Below are positions 41,368 through 48,610 of a stretch of 64,000 bases of DNA, one piece after another. The DNA is from Kineosporia corallincola (GTDB taxonomy: Bacteria; Actinomycetota; Actinomycetes; Actinomycetales; Kineosporiaceae). A program made the position numbers and the translations under genes. The first letter of the stretch is position 1; each line of letters starts with the position of its first letter. The stretch covers positions 372,001-436,000 of the forward strand of contig NZ_JAHBAY010000005.1 in the NCBI RefSeq assembly GCF_018499875.1. Reading direction: 5' to 3'. Below the pieces are notes generated by a model, which was not told the origin of the DNA, did no database searches, and worked only from the letters and a program-made list of their open reading frames with translations.

Positions 41368-41787
41368 TTGACGAACCTCACCTTCAGCAAGCGCGCGGCC
41401 GTCGCCGGAGTATTCGCCATGACCGCGATCGGGCTGGCCGCACCGGCCGCCCAGGCGCAGGCCCAGGCGCAGGCCCAGGCGTCCCCCTGCGTGCAGAAGG
41501 TGACCGTCGTGAACAACGGCGGCTTCACCATCAACTTCGCGCTGACCACGCGCGAAGGCTCGCTGACGGCGCAGACCGACACCTACCCGATCAACCAGTC
41601 GCGCACCATCGACCTGAACGCGACCGAGATCGCGGAGGGGACGGACGTGCGCCCCCTGGTGAATGCGACCGCGGGTGACACGGTGGCGGGCAACGTGTTC
41701 GTGTCGTACTGCGACAACGGCCAGAACGCGACCTACGTCGCGTCCGGCACGACGCTCGACTACACGGTCACGCTGCTCGGCGGCTGA
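41368..41787 (+). CDS. Small secreted protein of unknown function
   Basis: 139 residues from TTG 41368, chosen because GGGAGG at 41356-41361 lies 6 nt before it. A signal peptide (MTNLTFSKRAAVAGVFAMTA and on to AAQA) is followed by a short AQ-repeat encoded by a 12-bp tandem repeat. The mature part is about 100 residues, strand-rich, with just two cysteines (SPCVQKV near the start, SYCDNG near the end) that could form one disulfide. I do not recognise the family. Confidence 0.75.
   Translation: MTNLTFSKRAAVAGVFAMTAIGLAAPAAQAQAQAQAQASPCVQKVTVVNNGGFTINFALTTREGSLTAQTDTYPINQSRTIDLNATEIAEGTDVRPLVNATAGDTVAGNVFVSYCDNGQNATYVASGTTLDYTVTLLGG
41449..41481 (+). repeat. 12-bp tandem repeat encoding AQAQ at the signal-peptide junction
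   Basis: The unit gcccaggcgcag is present 2.75 times. It lies at or just after the signal-peptidase site of the secreted protein at 41368, so copy-number change would only lengthen the mature N-terminus. Confidence 0.8.
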
Positions 41788-41896
41788 TCACGCGGTGAGC
41801 CTCTCGCACCGCAGGGCCCGCGGCGCGAGGGGCACCCACTCGTTCGCCGGGGAACCCGGCCTGGGACGACTCCCGGGGGCCGGAACGTGACCTGAC

Positions 41897-41939
41897 GGGC
41901 GCCGGGGAAACCCGACCTACCCGGCCACCCCCGGCGCCC
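41897..41939. terminator. Hairpin between convergent genes 41368 and 41917
   Basis: An 11-bp inverted repeat (41897-41907 with 41929-41939) and a 21-nt loop overlap the 3' end of the minus-strand gene. It is a plausible shared terminator for the secreted-protein gene and the lectin operon. Confidence 0.4.
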
Positions 41940-44325
41940 CGGCCAGAGCCGTCTCCGCCTCCGCCAGCACCCCCATCGCATACCCCGGCCAGCCCTCTCC
42001 CCCACCCGCAGGCGTGAGGGTGGCCGCGTTCATCGCCTGCCGCAGCTCCGACAAGGCCACCGACGGCTCCGGCACAGGAGCGGCGGAGGTGGCCGGAAGC
42101 TCTTGCAGGAAAACCACATCCATGCCGTGACGACCACCGTGCTGAGTGTCGAGCACGGCCAGGCGGGTGCCCGGGGCGAACATGACGTCGCCCGCGCGGC
42201 GCTGCTCGTCCAGCAGCGGGTGCAGGATGCGGGCGGTCTGCGAGCGGATGACGTACATCGCGGTGGCCGGGGGCCGGGTCACGGTGCCGGTCAGGGCGGT
42301 TCCGCCGGCCGGAACGGTTGCGGTGAGCACACGTCCGGGGGCCAGGGGGCCCTGGTCGCGCAGCCGGGAGGCGTCGACGCCGCGCACCACCACACCGCGA
42401 TGGGTGGGCAGGAGGGTCAGGGCCGAGGCCAGGCAGGAGTGGTAGGCGGCCCGGTCGTCCTGGGTGAACGAGGCGGTCAACGAGGCGGTGACCGGGACGT
42501 CGTCGTCGAGGTACAGGCTCAGCGCCACCAGGTCGACGGCGGCCGCGGCCAGGTCCCCGGCCCCGAGCGCGGGCAGCCGGGTGAAGGCGCGGCGCACGGA
42601 CGGCGCGTAGGTGTCCCAGTGCCCGCCCAGCAGCACCCGCACCTGGTCGCGTTCGGCCGGGGTGCTGCGGTGCGTGAACCCGTGCGGGAAGGCGACCGGG
42701 GGAACGGTTTTCGCGGTGACCAGAGCGCTGGTGGACGACGAGGTGGGCGCCCCGGGAGCCGGCCGGGCGTCCGGTGACCAGTGGGTGCCGGGCGACCGGC
42801 CCGGTTCCTCACCGACGAGGGGATCGGTCGGCGACCCCGCAGACGGCCAGGACGGCACGGGCTGCTCCACCGGCCAGGCCGTTTCGGCAACCGGCGAGGC
42901 GGCGGAGTTGCTGGAGGGGGCGGCCGCAGGAGCGGCCCCTCCCGGCCGGGGACGGCGGCGTCTCAGGTTGGGATCGATGATGGTCGGCGGGGGCGCCTTC
43001 TCGAAGGCGTGCGGCGCCGCGGGTTCCGGGGCCGCGGCGGGCGGCGCCCAGGCGGACGTGGTGTCGGTGAACTCGATCGGCAGGTGGTGCCGGGCGGCGA
43101 CGTCGGCGAGCCCGGTGCGGGCCGGGGTGGTCAGGGCCGCGTGCACGATCAGCCGCTGCCGGCCGCGGGTGGCGGCCGGCAGCGCGGTGATCAGCCGGTC
43201 CAGACCCGTTGCCAGATCGGGGAAGTCGTGGGGCAGACCGGGATCGGGTGCGCCGATGTCGAGGCGGGCGCTCTCGGCGTCGACGGCGGCGTCCTCCCCC
43301 GGGTTGCGCCGGTCGCCGGGCTGGTGCAGCCACAGCCCGGCCCGGGTCAGGGACAGGTGCAGGTCGGGGGTCAGGGCGAAGCGGGGACGCACCGGGTCGA
43401 CCTGTGCCAGGCCGTCCAGCGGCGCGCGCCACAGCAGGGGTGCCGGGGCGGCGGCGTCGGGGCGGCACAGCACCGCCGTGACGAAGGGCGACCAGGTGGT
43501 GCGGCCGGAGGCGCCGGTGAGCACGACCCGGTCGCCACCGAGCGGAACCCCGCTGAGAACCTCGACGCCGAGCGACAGTTCGCGGGAGAGAGCCTGTCCC
43601 AGGGGCAGCACGTCGGTGCCGTCGGCCGGGATCATCAGCAGCGGGTGCCGGGTCCAGGACTGGTGCTGGAGCAGCAGCGACAGCAGGGCGATCGCGCCGG
43701 GCAGATGCCGCTGCCGGTCGTCTCCGAGCGCGCAGAGCAGGGCCGGGCGATCCCGCCGCACGGGCACGGCACCGGCGACGTCCTGCGTGGCGGAGGCCGG
43801 CGAACCGGCGCCGCACAGCAGCATTCCGGCCGGCACCGGGCGCAGTTCCAGGGTGCCGAGCGACATCACGTCGTCGGCGGCGGCCCAGTCCGGCTCGGGC
43901 CAGCGCGGGCCCTCGGGCCGGGCGTCGCGGCCGGGCGAATAGGTCCACCACTGGCCGGGTTCCGCGCCGCCGACGAACAGCAGGCCACCGGGGGCCAGCA
44001 CCACGTCACCGGCCGGGGCGGTGACGGTCAGGTTCCAGTCCTCGGCGATCTGCCGGGCCATCGGCACCCGGCCGGCCCGGGTCAGCCCGGCTCCGGACAT
44101 GGCCAGCACCAGCCGGTGGCCGGCCATCTGTTCCAGCAGGCCGCCGAGGGCCGGGCCGACCTGCGCGGCCAGCTGCGGCGGCACCATCACCAGTGCGACC
44201 GTGACATCGGGCTCCGGGCGCAGCGCGGCGATCCAGGAAAGCTGGACGCCGGTCAGCTCGTCGGGTCCGCGTAGCACGTGGCAGGACCCGACGAGCTGAA
44301 CCGTGACGGGTGCAGCGGCGTTCAC
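41917..44325 (-). CDS. Large cytoplasmic protein with ART-like C-terminal domain, coupled to lectin protein 1
   Basis: 802 residues, beginning GTG 44325, which overlaps the stop of the lectin gene upstream (GTGA). There is no signal peptide or TM segment, and several cysteines are present, unlike the Cys-free neighbours. The N-terminal 440 residues form an unrecognised mixed domain (VTVQLVGSCHVLRGP, VALVMVPPQLAAQ). A Pro/Ser-rich linker follows, about 445-565. The C-terminal part (about 580-760) resembles an ADP-ribosyltransferase fold: an early Arg in GVVVRGVDASR, a central TAMYVIRSQTARIL strand pair, and GDVMFAPGTRLAVLD, where active ARTs carry an ExE motif. That motif is absent, so catalysis is doubtful. 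Its role is probably tied to the lectin and giant proteins of the same operon. Confidence 0.75.
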   Translation of the reverse strand: MNAAAPVTVQLVGSCHVLRGPDELTGVQLSWIAALRPEPDVTVALVMVPPQLAAQVGPALGGLLEQMAGHRLVLAMSGAGLTRAGRVPMARQIAEDWNLTVTAPAGDVVLAPGGLLFVGGAEPGQWWTYSPGRDARPEGPRWPEPDWAAADDVMSLGTLELRPVPAGMLLCGAGSPASATQDVAGAVPVRRDRPALLCALGDDRQRHLPGAIALLSLLLQHQSWTRHPLLMIPADGTDVLPLGQALSRELSLGVEVLSGVPLGGDRVVLTGASGRTTWSPFVTAVLCRPDAAAPAPLLWRAPLDGLAQVDPVRPRFALTPDLHLSLTRAGLWLHQPGDRRNPGEDAAVDAESARLDIGAPDPGLPHDFPDLATGLDRLITALPAATRGRQRLIVHAALTTPARTGLADVAARHHLPIEFTDTTSAWAPPAAAPEPAAPHAFEKAPPPTIIDPNLRRRRPRPGGAAPAAAPSSNSAASPVAETAWPVEQPVPSWPSAGSPTDPLVGEEPGRSPGTHWSPDARPAPGAPTSSSTSALVTAKTVPPVAFPHGFTHRSTPAERDQVRVLLGGHWDTYAPSVRRAFTRLPALGAGDLAAAAVDLVALSLYLDDDVPVTASLTASFTQDDRAAYHSCLASALTLLPTHRGVVVRGVDASRLRDQGPLAPGRVLTATVPAGGTALTGTVTRPPATAMYVIRSQTARILHPLLDEQRRAGDVMFAPGTRLAVLDTQHGGRHGMDVVFLQELPATSAAPVPEPSVALSELRQAMNAATLTPAGGGEGWPGYAMGVLAEAETALAGAPGVAG

Positions 44326-45290
44326 TTGAGGGCGGACCAGAGGGTGTTGTTGTTCAGCGCGATGGTCACGTTGCCATCACCCTGAAGGGTCAGGATGGCG
44401 CCGGAGTTGTCCATGGTCTGGGTGGCCCAGACCAGCCCACCGTCCTTGTAGAGCACCAGGTTTCCGTCGCCCTGGAAGGCCAGCGTGTCGCCGCCGGAGA
44501 CGCCCGCCGACCAGGTGGTGGCGCCGTTCTCGTCGGTCAGCACGACGTTGCCGCCGGAGGTCAGGGTGAGCTTGATCCGGTTCGTCGACCAGCTCTGGCC
44601 GGCGTTCAGCGAGCTGCCGCCGTTGATCACCGTGGTGCCCCAGTCCTGCTGGGCTGCGGTGGTCGTGCTGCTGGTGGTCGAACTGGAGGACGACGAGGAC
44701 CCCTTCTTGCCGCCGGTCCCGGTCTCGTCGTCGTCCTTCGGGCTCTTGGTGGCCGAGGACTTCGGCGTGCTGCCGGCCGTGGCCACGACCTTGACCGGCT
44801 CGGCGTCGTCCTTGCTCTTGTCCTTGTCCTTGTCGCCCTTGCCGGGCTTGGCGTCGTCGGTGGGGGTGGCCGACGCCGTGGGGGTGGGTGTCGCGTCGTC
44901 CTGGTTCACCGACAGCGAGTTGGAGGTGTCGGGCGGAGACGCCGTCTGGTTGTCGTCACCGTTCAGCAGGCCGGGCAGCACCAGGCCGAGGGCCAGCACC
45001 ACCGCCACCACGGCCACGCCCGCGCCGATCACGACGCGACGGGGGGCCCGGCGCTCGTGCACGGCCGTGGGCTGCTCGCTGAGGGTGCGGGGGGCCGGTG
45101 CCGGATGCGGTTCACGACCGTCGCCGTACCCGGGCTCCTCCTCGTCTTCCAGCACCAGGACCGGGGAGGCATCGGGAGCACTCACCCCGGGCGGCCTGAC
45201 CACGGGGATCGAGTCCGTGCTCAGCCTGGGCAGGGTTGCCCCCCGGGGGATCTCGTCGTCCTCGGTCGGCTCCGGGGCGCCCTGGGGCAT
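44322..45290 (-). CDS. Lectin protein 1: single-pass membrane protein with C-terminal bulb-type lectin domain
   Basis: 322 residues from ATG 45290, with GAGGGAGA upstream. The cytoplasmic N-terminus (1-82) carries IPRGATLPRL, shared with lectin protein 2. One TM helix spans about 86-109. A Thr/Ser/Asp/Lys-rich low-complexity stalk follows (about 112-212). The C-terminal B-lectin-like domain (about 215-322) has repeats of the carbohydrate-site type: LAFQGDGNLVLY and LTLQGDGNVTI. This orientation puts the lectin outside the cell. There are no cysteines. It is the third of three paralogues in this operon, separated from the other two by the AbiE pair, and is translationally coupled to the 802-residue gene downstream. 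Confidence 0.85.
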   Translation of the reverse strand: MPQGAPEPTEDDEIPRGATLPRLSTDSIPVVRPPGVSAPDASPVLVLEDEEEPGYGDGREPHPAPAPRTLSEQPTAVHERRAPRRVVIGAGVAVVAVVLALGLVLPGLLNGDDNQTASPPDTSNSLSVNQDDATPTPTASATPTDDAKPGKGDKDKDKSKDDAEPVKVVATAGSTPKSSATKSPKDDDETGTGGKKGSSSSSSSTTSSTTTAAQQDWGTTVINGGSSLNAGQSWSTNRIKLTLTSGGNVVLTDENGATTWSAGVSGGDTLAFQGDGNLVLYKDGGLVWATQTMDNSGAILTLQGDGNVTIALNNNTLWSALK

Positions 45291-45423
45291 CAGTCTCCCT
45301 CTCGTGATTCGCGGGGCCGGTCCGGCATCGCGGAGGCCATCTTGCAGTCACACCGGACCCAAGGAAAGAGCGTTTGCGGACATTTATCCCCCTCCAACGG
45401 ACATGAGGCTGGTCACAGAGCAA

Positions 45424-45517
45424 ACGTTGCCGTCGGCCCCTGGAGGGTGAGGATCGTGTTGTCGTGGCCATCGGTGCGGGTGCCCCGGCGGTTTCGGCGC
45501 CGTTGCAGGCACCAGGT
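45424..45517 (-). pseudogene. Decayed fragment of a lectin gene 3' end
   Basis: These 94 nt align, with a few substitutions and short indels, to 47210-47303 inside the lectin protein 2 gene. On the minus strand the fragment still reads DGHDNTILTLQ, against DGHDNAILTLQ in the intact gene, then shifts frame. It lacks start, stop and the rest of the domain. It lies directly next to the AbiEii 3' end and marks a duplication or insertion boundary. Confidence 0.75.
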
Positions 45518-45523
45518 GGATAC

Positions 45524-46474
45524 TCACTCCCAGGCCGTCACCCGGGGATTCCAGGCGCCCGTTCCGGGGGACGCGGCAAGCGCCGGGTCAATGAGCGAAG
45601 CGACGAGAGCAGTTGCGGTCCGGACGCTGTACTCCGCGGCGATCGGCACCCCCCTCGCAGTGGCCGGGTAAGTGGACGCCCACTCGTCCGGGACGTCGAA
45701 ATGGTGAAAGGGCTCGATATTGCTCAGCCGGCGCTTCGCGTCGATGGCACGACGTAACTCGGCCAGCTCGACGTGCTGAGTGCGTGCGAGCACGACGAGG
45801 TCGACCAGGTCTTTGACCCGGCTGCTGCGTCGGCCACCGGGATAACTGGAGTCCATGGTGGCGCAGACCTTGTCGGCGATCTGGTCGGCCACCGGGTAGA
45901 GACGGTACGGGTGCGTGACGAGGGGACGACGCAGGCGCAGGCGATTGGCCGGTTCCACGATCTCCGGTGTCGCGACGGGTGGTGGTCCGACCACGACATC
46001 GACCGTGACGGTGTCGATCTGGGTGCCGTAATCAGCGTCCAGGCAGGCGAAGACATAGCGCCGGGTCTCCACTCCGGGCTGGTTGTCGCCCAACCCGGTC
46101 GGAGACGAGCGGATCAGCTGGAAGGTCAGGTGATCACCGAGGTCGAGGGCGGCCAGCTCGACGAGAGCCTGCTCGGCCGTCGCGAGGTCGGCCGCATGCT
46201 GGGTGGCCAGATCCATGTCCTTGGTGGTGCGCGAGCGCGGCACCCGGGCAAGCATGCTCATTCCTCCCTTGAGCATCCACTCCGAATCCTGCCCCTTGGC
46301 AAAGACGCGAGTCAGAAAACGATCGAAGCGCGCCTGACGAATTTGAGCGTCCACGCCGGCCGCGCTGACTCCCGGGCCGGCCTCGCGGGCAGCTTTCTTC
46401 GCGGCGTCCTTGATCGCCAGCTCCAGCGAGCGCCAGTCCCTGTAGCCTCCGGCCGTCGTGTTCACGTCAGTCAC
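45524..46474 (-). CDS. abiEii: Type IV toxin-antitoxin system nucleotidyltransferase toxin AbiEii
   Basis: 316 residues. GTG 46474 is chosen because it overlaps the antitoxin stop by 8 nt and GGAAGGA stands at Shine-Dalgarno distance. It has the DUF1814/AbiEii nucleotidyltransferase motifs: WMLKGGMSML, the metal-binding TTKDMDLA, a middle strand with DTVTVDVVVG, and RVKDLVDLVVLA with the conserved Lys-Asp-x-x-Asp. Toxins of this family modify tRNA acceptor ends or use NTPs to arrest growth, and they abort phage infection. It is encoded with its antitoxin in the usual order (antitoxin first). Confidence 0.93.
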   Translation of the reverse strand: MTDVNTTAGGYRDWRSLELAIKDAAKKAAREAGPGVSAAGVDAQIRQARFDRFLTRVFAKGQDSEWMLKGGMSMLARVPRSRTTKDMDLATQHAADLATAEQALVELAALDLGDHLTFQLIRSSPTGLGDNQPGVETRRYVFACLDADYGTQIDTVTVDVVVGPPPVATPEIVEPANRLRLRRPLVTHPYRLYPVADQIADKVCATMDSSYPGGRRSSRVKDLVDLVVLARTQHVELAELRRAIDAKRRLSNIEPFHHFDVPDEWASTYPATARGVPIAAEYSVRTATALVASLIDPALAASPGTGAWNPRVTAWE

Positions 46475-47114
46475 CGCGCCATCCTTCCGGCCTGACGCCC
46501 GCAAGCTCGAAAAGTTCGGCCGCCAGGGCCATGCCGGTGCTCTTTCGGCGGCCGGCCACGGAGGAGAGATACCGCACCAGCTGGTCGGGCGCGACGAGCC
46601 GGTCCGAGCGCACCGCGTCGCGCACCGCGCCAGCCACCAATGACAGGTCGGTGCCCAGGTCGACGAGGTCGGCGATGGTCCGCTCGACCGTGAGCGACGG
46701 CAGACCGTCGACAGGAATCACCTCCTGACGGGTCAGGGCACGGGCGCGCAGGTTCAGGCCGGGCAGCCGCGTGCCCTTGCGTGAGGGAACGATGAAGTCG
46801 AAGTCGCTCAGGACGAAATCGCCGATGCCGTGGACAACGGCCGCCGTTGGGCCTGCTGCCACGACACCCACTCCCGCCGAGGTTGTCATGGCACCACCGA
46901 GCGCCAGCCAGGTCGCGTAGATCGCCTCGTGACGTGTCGTAGGAGCACCCGCCATGCGGTAGACGCCCCGTGCGACCCGTTCGAGAGCGCCAGCCGCGGC
47001 CATCCGGGACAGTTGCTTGCGCGTGACTCCTACCTGTTCGGCCTGGGCCGTGGTGACCAGGCCCCACCGCCGCTCCGCCAGGGAACCGAGCCGAGCCAGC
47101 GTTGCATCTGCCAC
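46467..47114 (-). CDS. abiEi: AbiEi-family antitoxin / autoregulator
   Basis: 215 residues. GTG 47114 is preceded by TACAAT (47127-47122) and 7 nt, a leaderless start; no Shine-Dalgarno is present. The N-terminal winged-helix domain (GLVTTAQAEQVGVTRKQLSR and RVARGVYRMAG, residues 18-53) is the AbiEi antitoxin DNA-binding domain. The C-terminal antitoxin domain follows (VDGLPSLTVERTIADLV). AbiEi proteins neutralise AbiEii without forming a stable complex and repress their own promoter. The symmetric ACAA...TTGT bases around the -10 could be part of such an operator. Confidence 0.92.
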   Translation of the reverse strand: MADATLARLGSLAERRWGLVTTAQAEQVGVTRKQLSRMAAAGALERVARGVYRMAGAPTTRHEAIYATWLALGGAMTTSAGVGVVAAGPTAAVVHGIGDFVLSDFDFIVPSRKGTRLPGLNLRARALTRQEVIPVDGLPSLTVERTIADLVDLGTDLSLVAGAVRDAVRSDRLVAPDQLVRYLSSVAGRRKSTGMALAAELFELAGVRPEGWRGD

Positions 47115-47166
47115 AACAACTATTGTACCCAGATTCGGTCACAAACGTTGTCGCCATCGGCGGTCG

Positions 47167-48576
47167 TCACAGGGCAGACCACAGCGCCTGGTTGTTCAGC
47201 GCGATCGTCACGTTGCCGTCGGCCTGGAGGGTGAGGATCGCGTTGTCGTGGCCGTCGGTGCGGGTGCTCCAGCGGGTTGCGGAGCCGTCGTAGAGCACCA
47301 GGTTGCTGTCGGCCTGGAACACCAGCTGGTCGCCGCCGGAGGTGCCGCTGCTCCAGGTGACCTCGCCGTTCTCGTCGGTGAGAGTGACGTTGCCGCTGCG
47401 GGTCAGGGCCAGGGTGATCCGGTCGGTGTGCCAGTTCTGGCCGGGGCGCAGCACCGACGTCCCGTTGATCACGACGGTCTGCCAGTCCTTCTTCGCCGGG
47501 CTGCTGGTGGACGCCTTCAGCGGCTTGGTCTTCGTGGTCGCCACGTCCGTGGTGTCGGCGGCCTTCGTGGCCGGCTCGGCAGCGGCGGCGCGGGTTTCGG
47601 TCAGGGCACGGACGCCCGGAGCGGCCTGGTCCTCCGGGTCCCGTTCCCGGGTGGGGCCGGTGGACGGCGAGGGCTCCGACGACTCCGGCGCCGTGCTCGG
47701 GGTGACCACCGTGAGCGATCCGGAGGCGTTGGCGGCGGTGTTGGCGGCGTTGCCCGTGGGGTCGTTCTGCTGGGCGCCATCGTCACCGGGCACCAGCGCG
47801 GCGATCACGACGACCACGGCCGCCAGGGCCACGCCGCCGCCGACCACCACGCCGGTGCGGCGCCGGGAGGAACCGGATCTGCCGGGCTCCAGGCCGTTTT
47901 CGGATCCGTCGTCGATCGGTCTTCCGGGGCCGACCTCGATCCGATCCTGGCTGCCGTCCGCGCCCACGCCGGTCTCGTCCGGCCAGTCGGTCAGGTCCGC
48001 CGCGCCCCTCAGGTCCGCCGAGCCCCTCAGGTCCGCGGGCCCCCTCAGGTCGGCTGAACCGGTCGAGGTGGCCGAACCGGTCACGGCGGCCGGGCCGGTC
48101 ACGTCGGCCGGGCCGGTCACGGCGGCCGGGCCGGTCACGTCGGCCGGGCCGGTCACGTCGGCCGGGCCGGTCACGTCGGCCGGGCCGGTCACGTCGGTCG
48201 CAACGGCCGGGTTGGTCCAGGCGGTCAGAGCGGCCGGGTCGGCCGGGTCGGTCACGGCGGCCGGGTCGGTCCAGGCCGTCAGAGCGGCCGGGTCGGTCCA
48301 GGCGGTCCCGTGCGGGTCGCCGTCGCCCTCCGTGCCGCCCGGGTCCGAGGCTGCTCCCCCGTCCTGGTCGGCGTCCGTGACCGCGCCCGGGACAGGGTGT
48401 TTCGTCGTCCCTGATTCTGCCGCGACCCGGGGCTCACCGGTGACCGGAGAGCCGTCCATCACCACTACCGGCGACGGTTCCGGGGCGCGGACGCCGGTGA
48501 CGTCGTCCGCGTCGAGCCGGGGCAGCGTCGTGCCCCGGGGCAGCGCGTCGTCGGGTGCCGGGGATTCCTGGGCCAT
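47167..48576 (-). CDS. Lectin protein 2: single-pass membrane protein with repeat-rich N-terminus and bulb-type lectin domain
   Basis: 469 residues from ATG 48576. The long cytoplasmic N-terminus (1-240) carries LPRGTTLPRL near its start (shared with lectin 1), then six-residue repeats: TDPAAL types, seven VTGPAD-type and four ADLRGS-type units. A single TM helix spans about 242-263. An extracellular Thr/Ala/Lys stalk precedes the bulb-lectin-like domain (about 365-469), with LVFQADSNLVLYDG and LTLQADGNVTIALNN. There are no cysteines. It lies 34 nt downstream of lectin 3. Its 3' end is the parent of the decayed copy at 45424-45517. Confidence 0.85.
   Translation of the reverse strand: MAQESPAPDDALPRGTTLPRLDADDVTGVRAPEPSPVVVMDGSPVTGEPRVAAESGTTKHPVPGAVTDADQDGGAASDPGGTEGDGDPHGTAWTDPAALTAWTDPAAVTDPADPAALTAWTNPAVATDVTGPADVTGPADVTGPADVTGPAAVTGPADVTGPAAVTGSATSTGSADLRGPADLRGSADLRGAADLTDWPDETGVGADGSQDRIEVGPGRPIDDGSENGLEPGRSGSSRRRTGVVVGGGVALAAVVVVIAALVPGDDGAQQNDPTGNAANTAANASGSLTVVTPSTAPESSEPSPSTGPTRERDPEDQAAPGVRALTETRAAAAEPATKAADTTDVATTKTKPLKASTSSPAKKDWQTVVINGTSVLRPGQNWHTDRITLALTRSGNVTLTDENGEVTWSSGTSGGDQLVFQADSNLVLYDGSATRWSTRTDGHDNAILTLQADGNVTIALNNQALWSAL
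47992..48063 (-). repeat. 18-bp tandem repeat, 4 copies, in lectin 2
   Basis: Units at 47992, 48010, 48028 and 48046 (type caggtccgccgagcccct on the plus strand) encode ADLRGS-like hexapeptides. The block joins directly onto the second 18-bp array. The repeats keep the frame, so copy-number change would not disrupt the protein. Confidence 0.85.
48070..48195 (-). repeat. 18-bp tandem repeat, 7 copies, in lectin 2
   Basis: Seven head-to-tail copies of ggccgggccggtcacgtc (plus strand) with one or two substitutions encode VTGPAD-type hexapeptides in the cytoplasmic part of lectin protein 2. Near-identity of the DNA units suggests recent expansion. Confidence 0.9.
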
Positions 48577-48610
48577 CGGTGTCGCCTCTCTGGTGACCGC
48601 GTGGGGGTTT

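Larger units (their letters stand above)
45421..47150. mobile_element. AbiE module inserted in the lectin operon, bounded by CAAACGTTG direct repeats
   Basis: CAAACGTTG occurs at 45421-45429 and again at 47142-47150, just outside the AbiEi start. Next to the left copy is a decayed piece of the lectin 2 gene end; beyond the right copy is the intact lectin 2 gene. The enclosed DNA looks somewhat less G+C-rich than its surroundings and encodes only the toxin-antitoxin pair. There is no transposase or integrase, so entry by homologous or illegitimate recombination is inferred. Confidence 0.5.

Noticed and set aside
47992-48195. 18-bp repeats as a possible CRISPR array
   Set aside because: The units are directly adjoining with no spacers, are in frame with the lectin coding sequence, and have no cas genes nearby.
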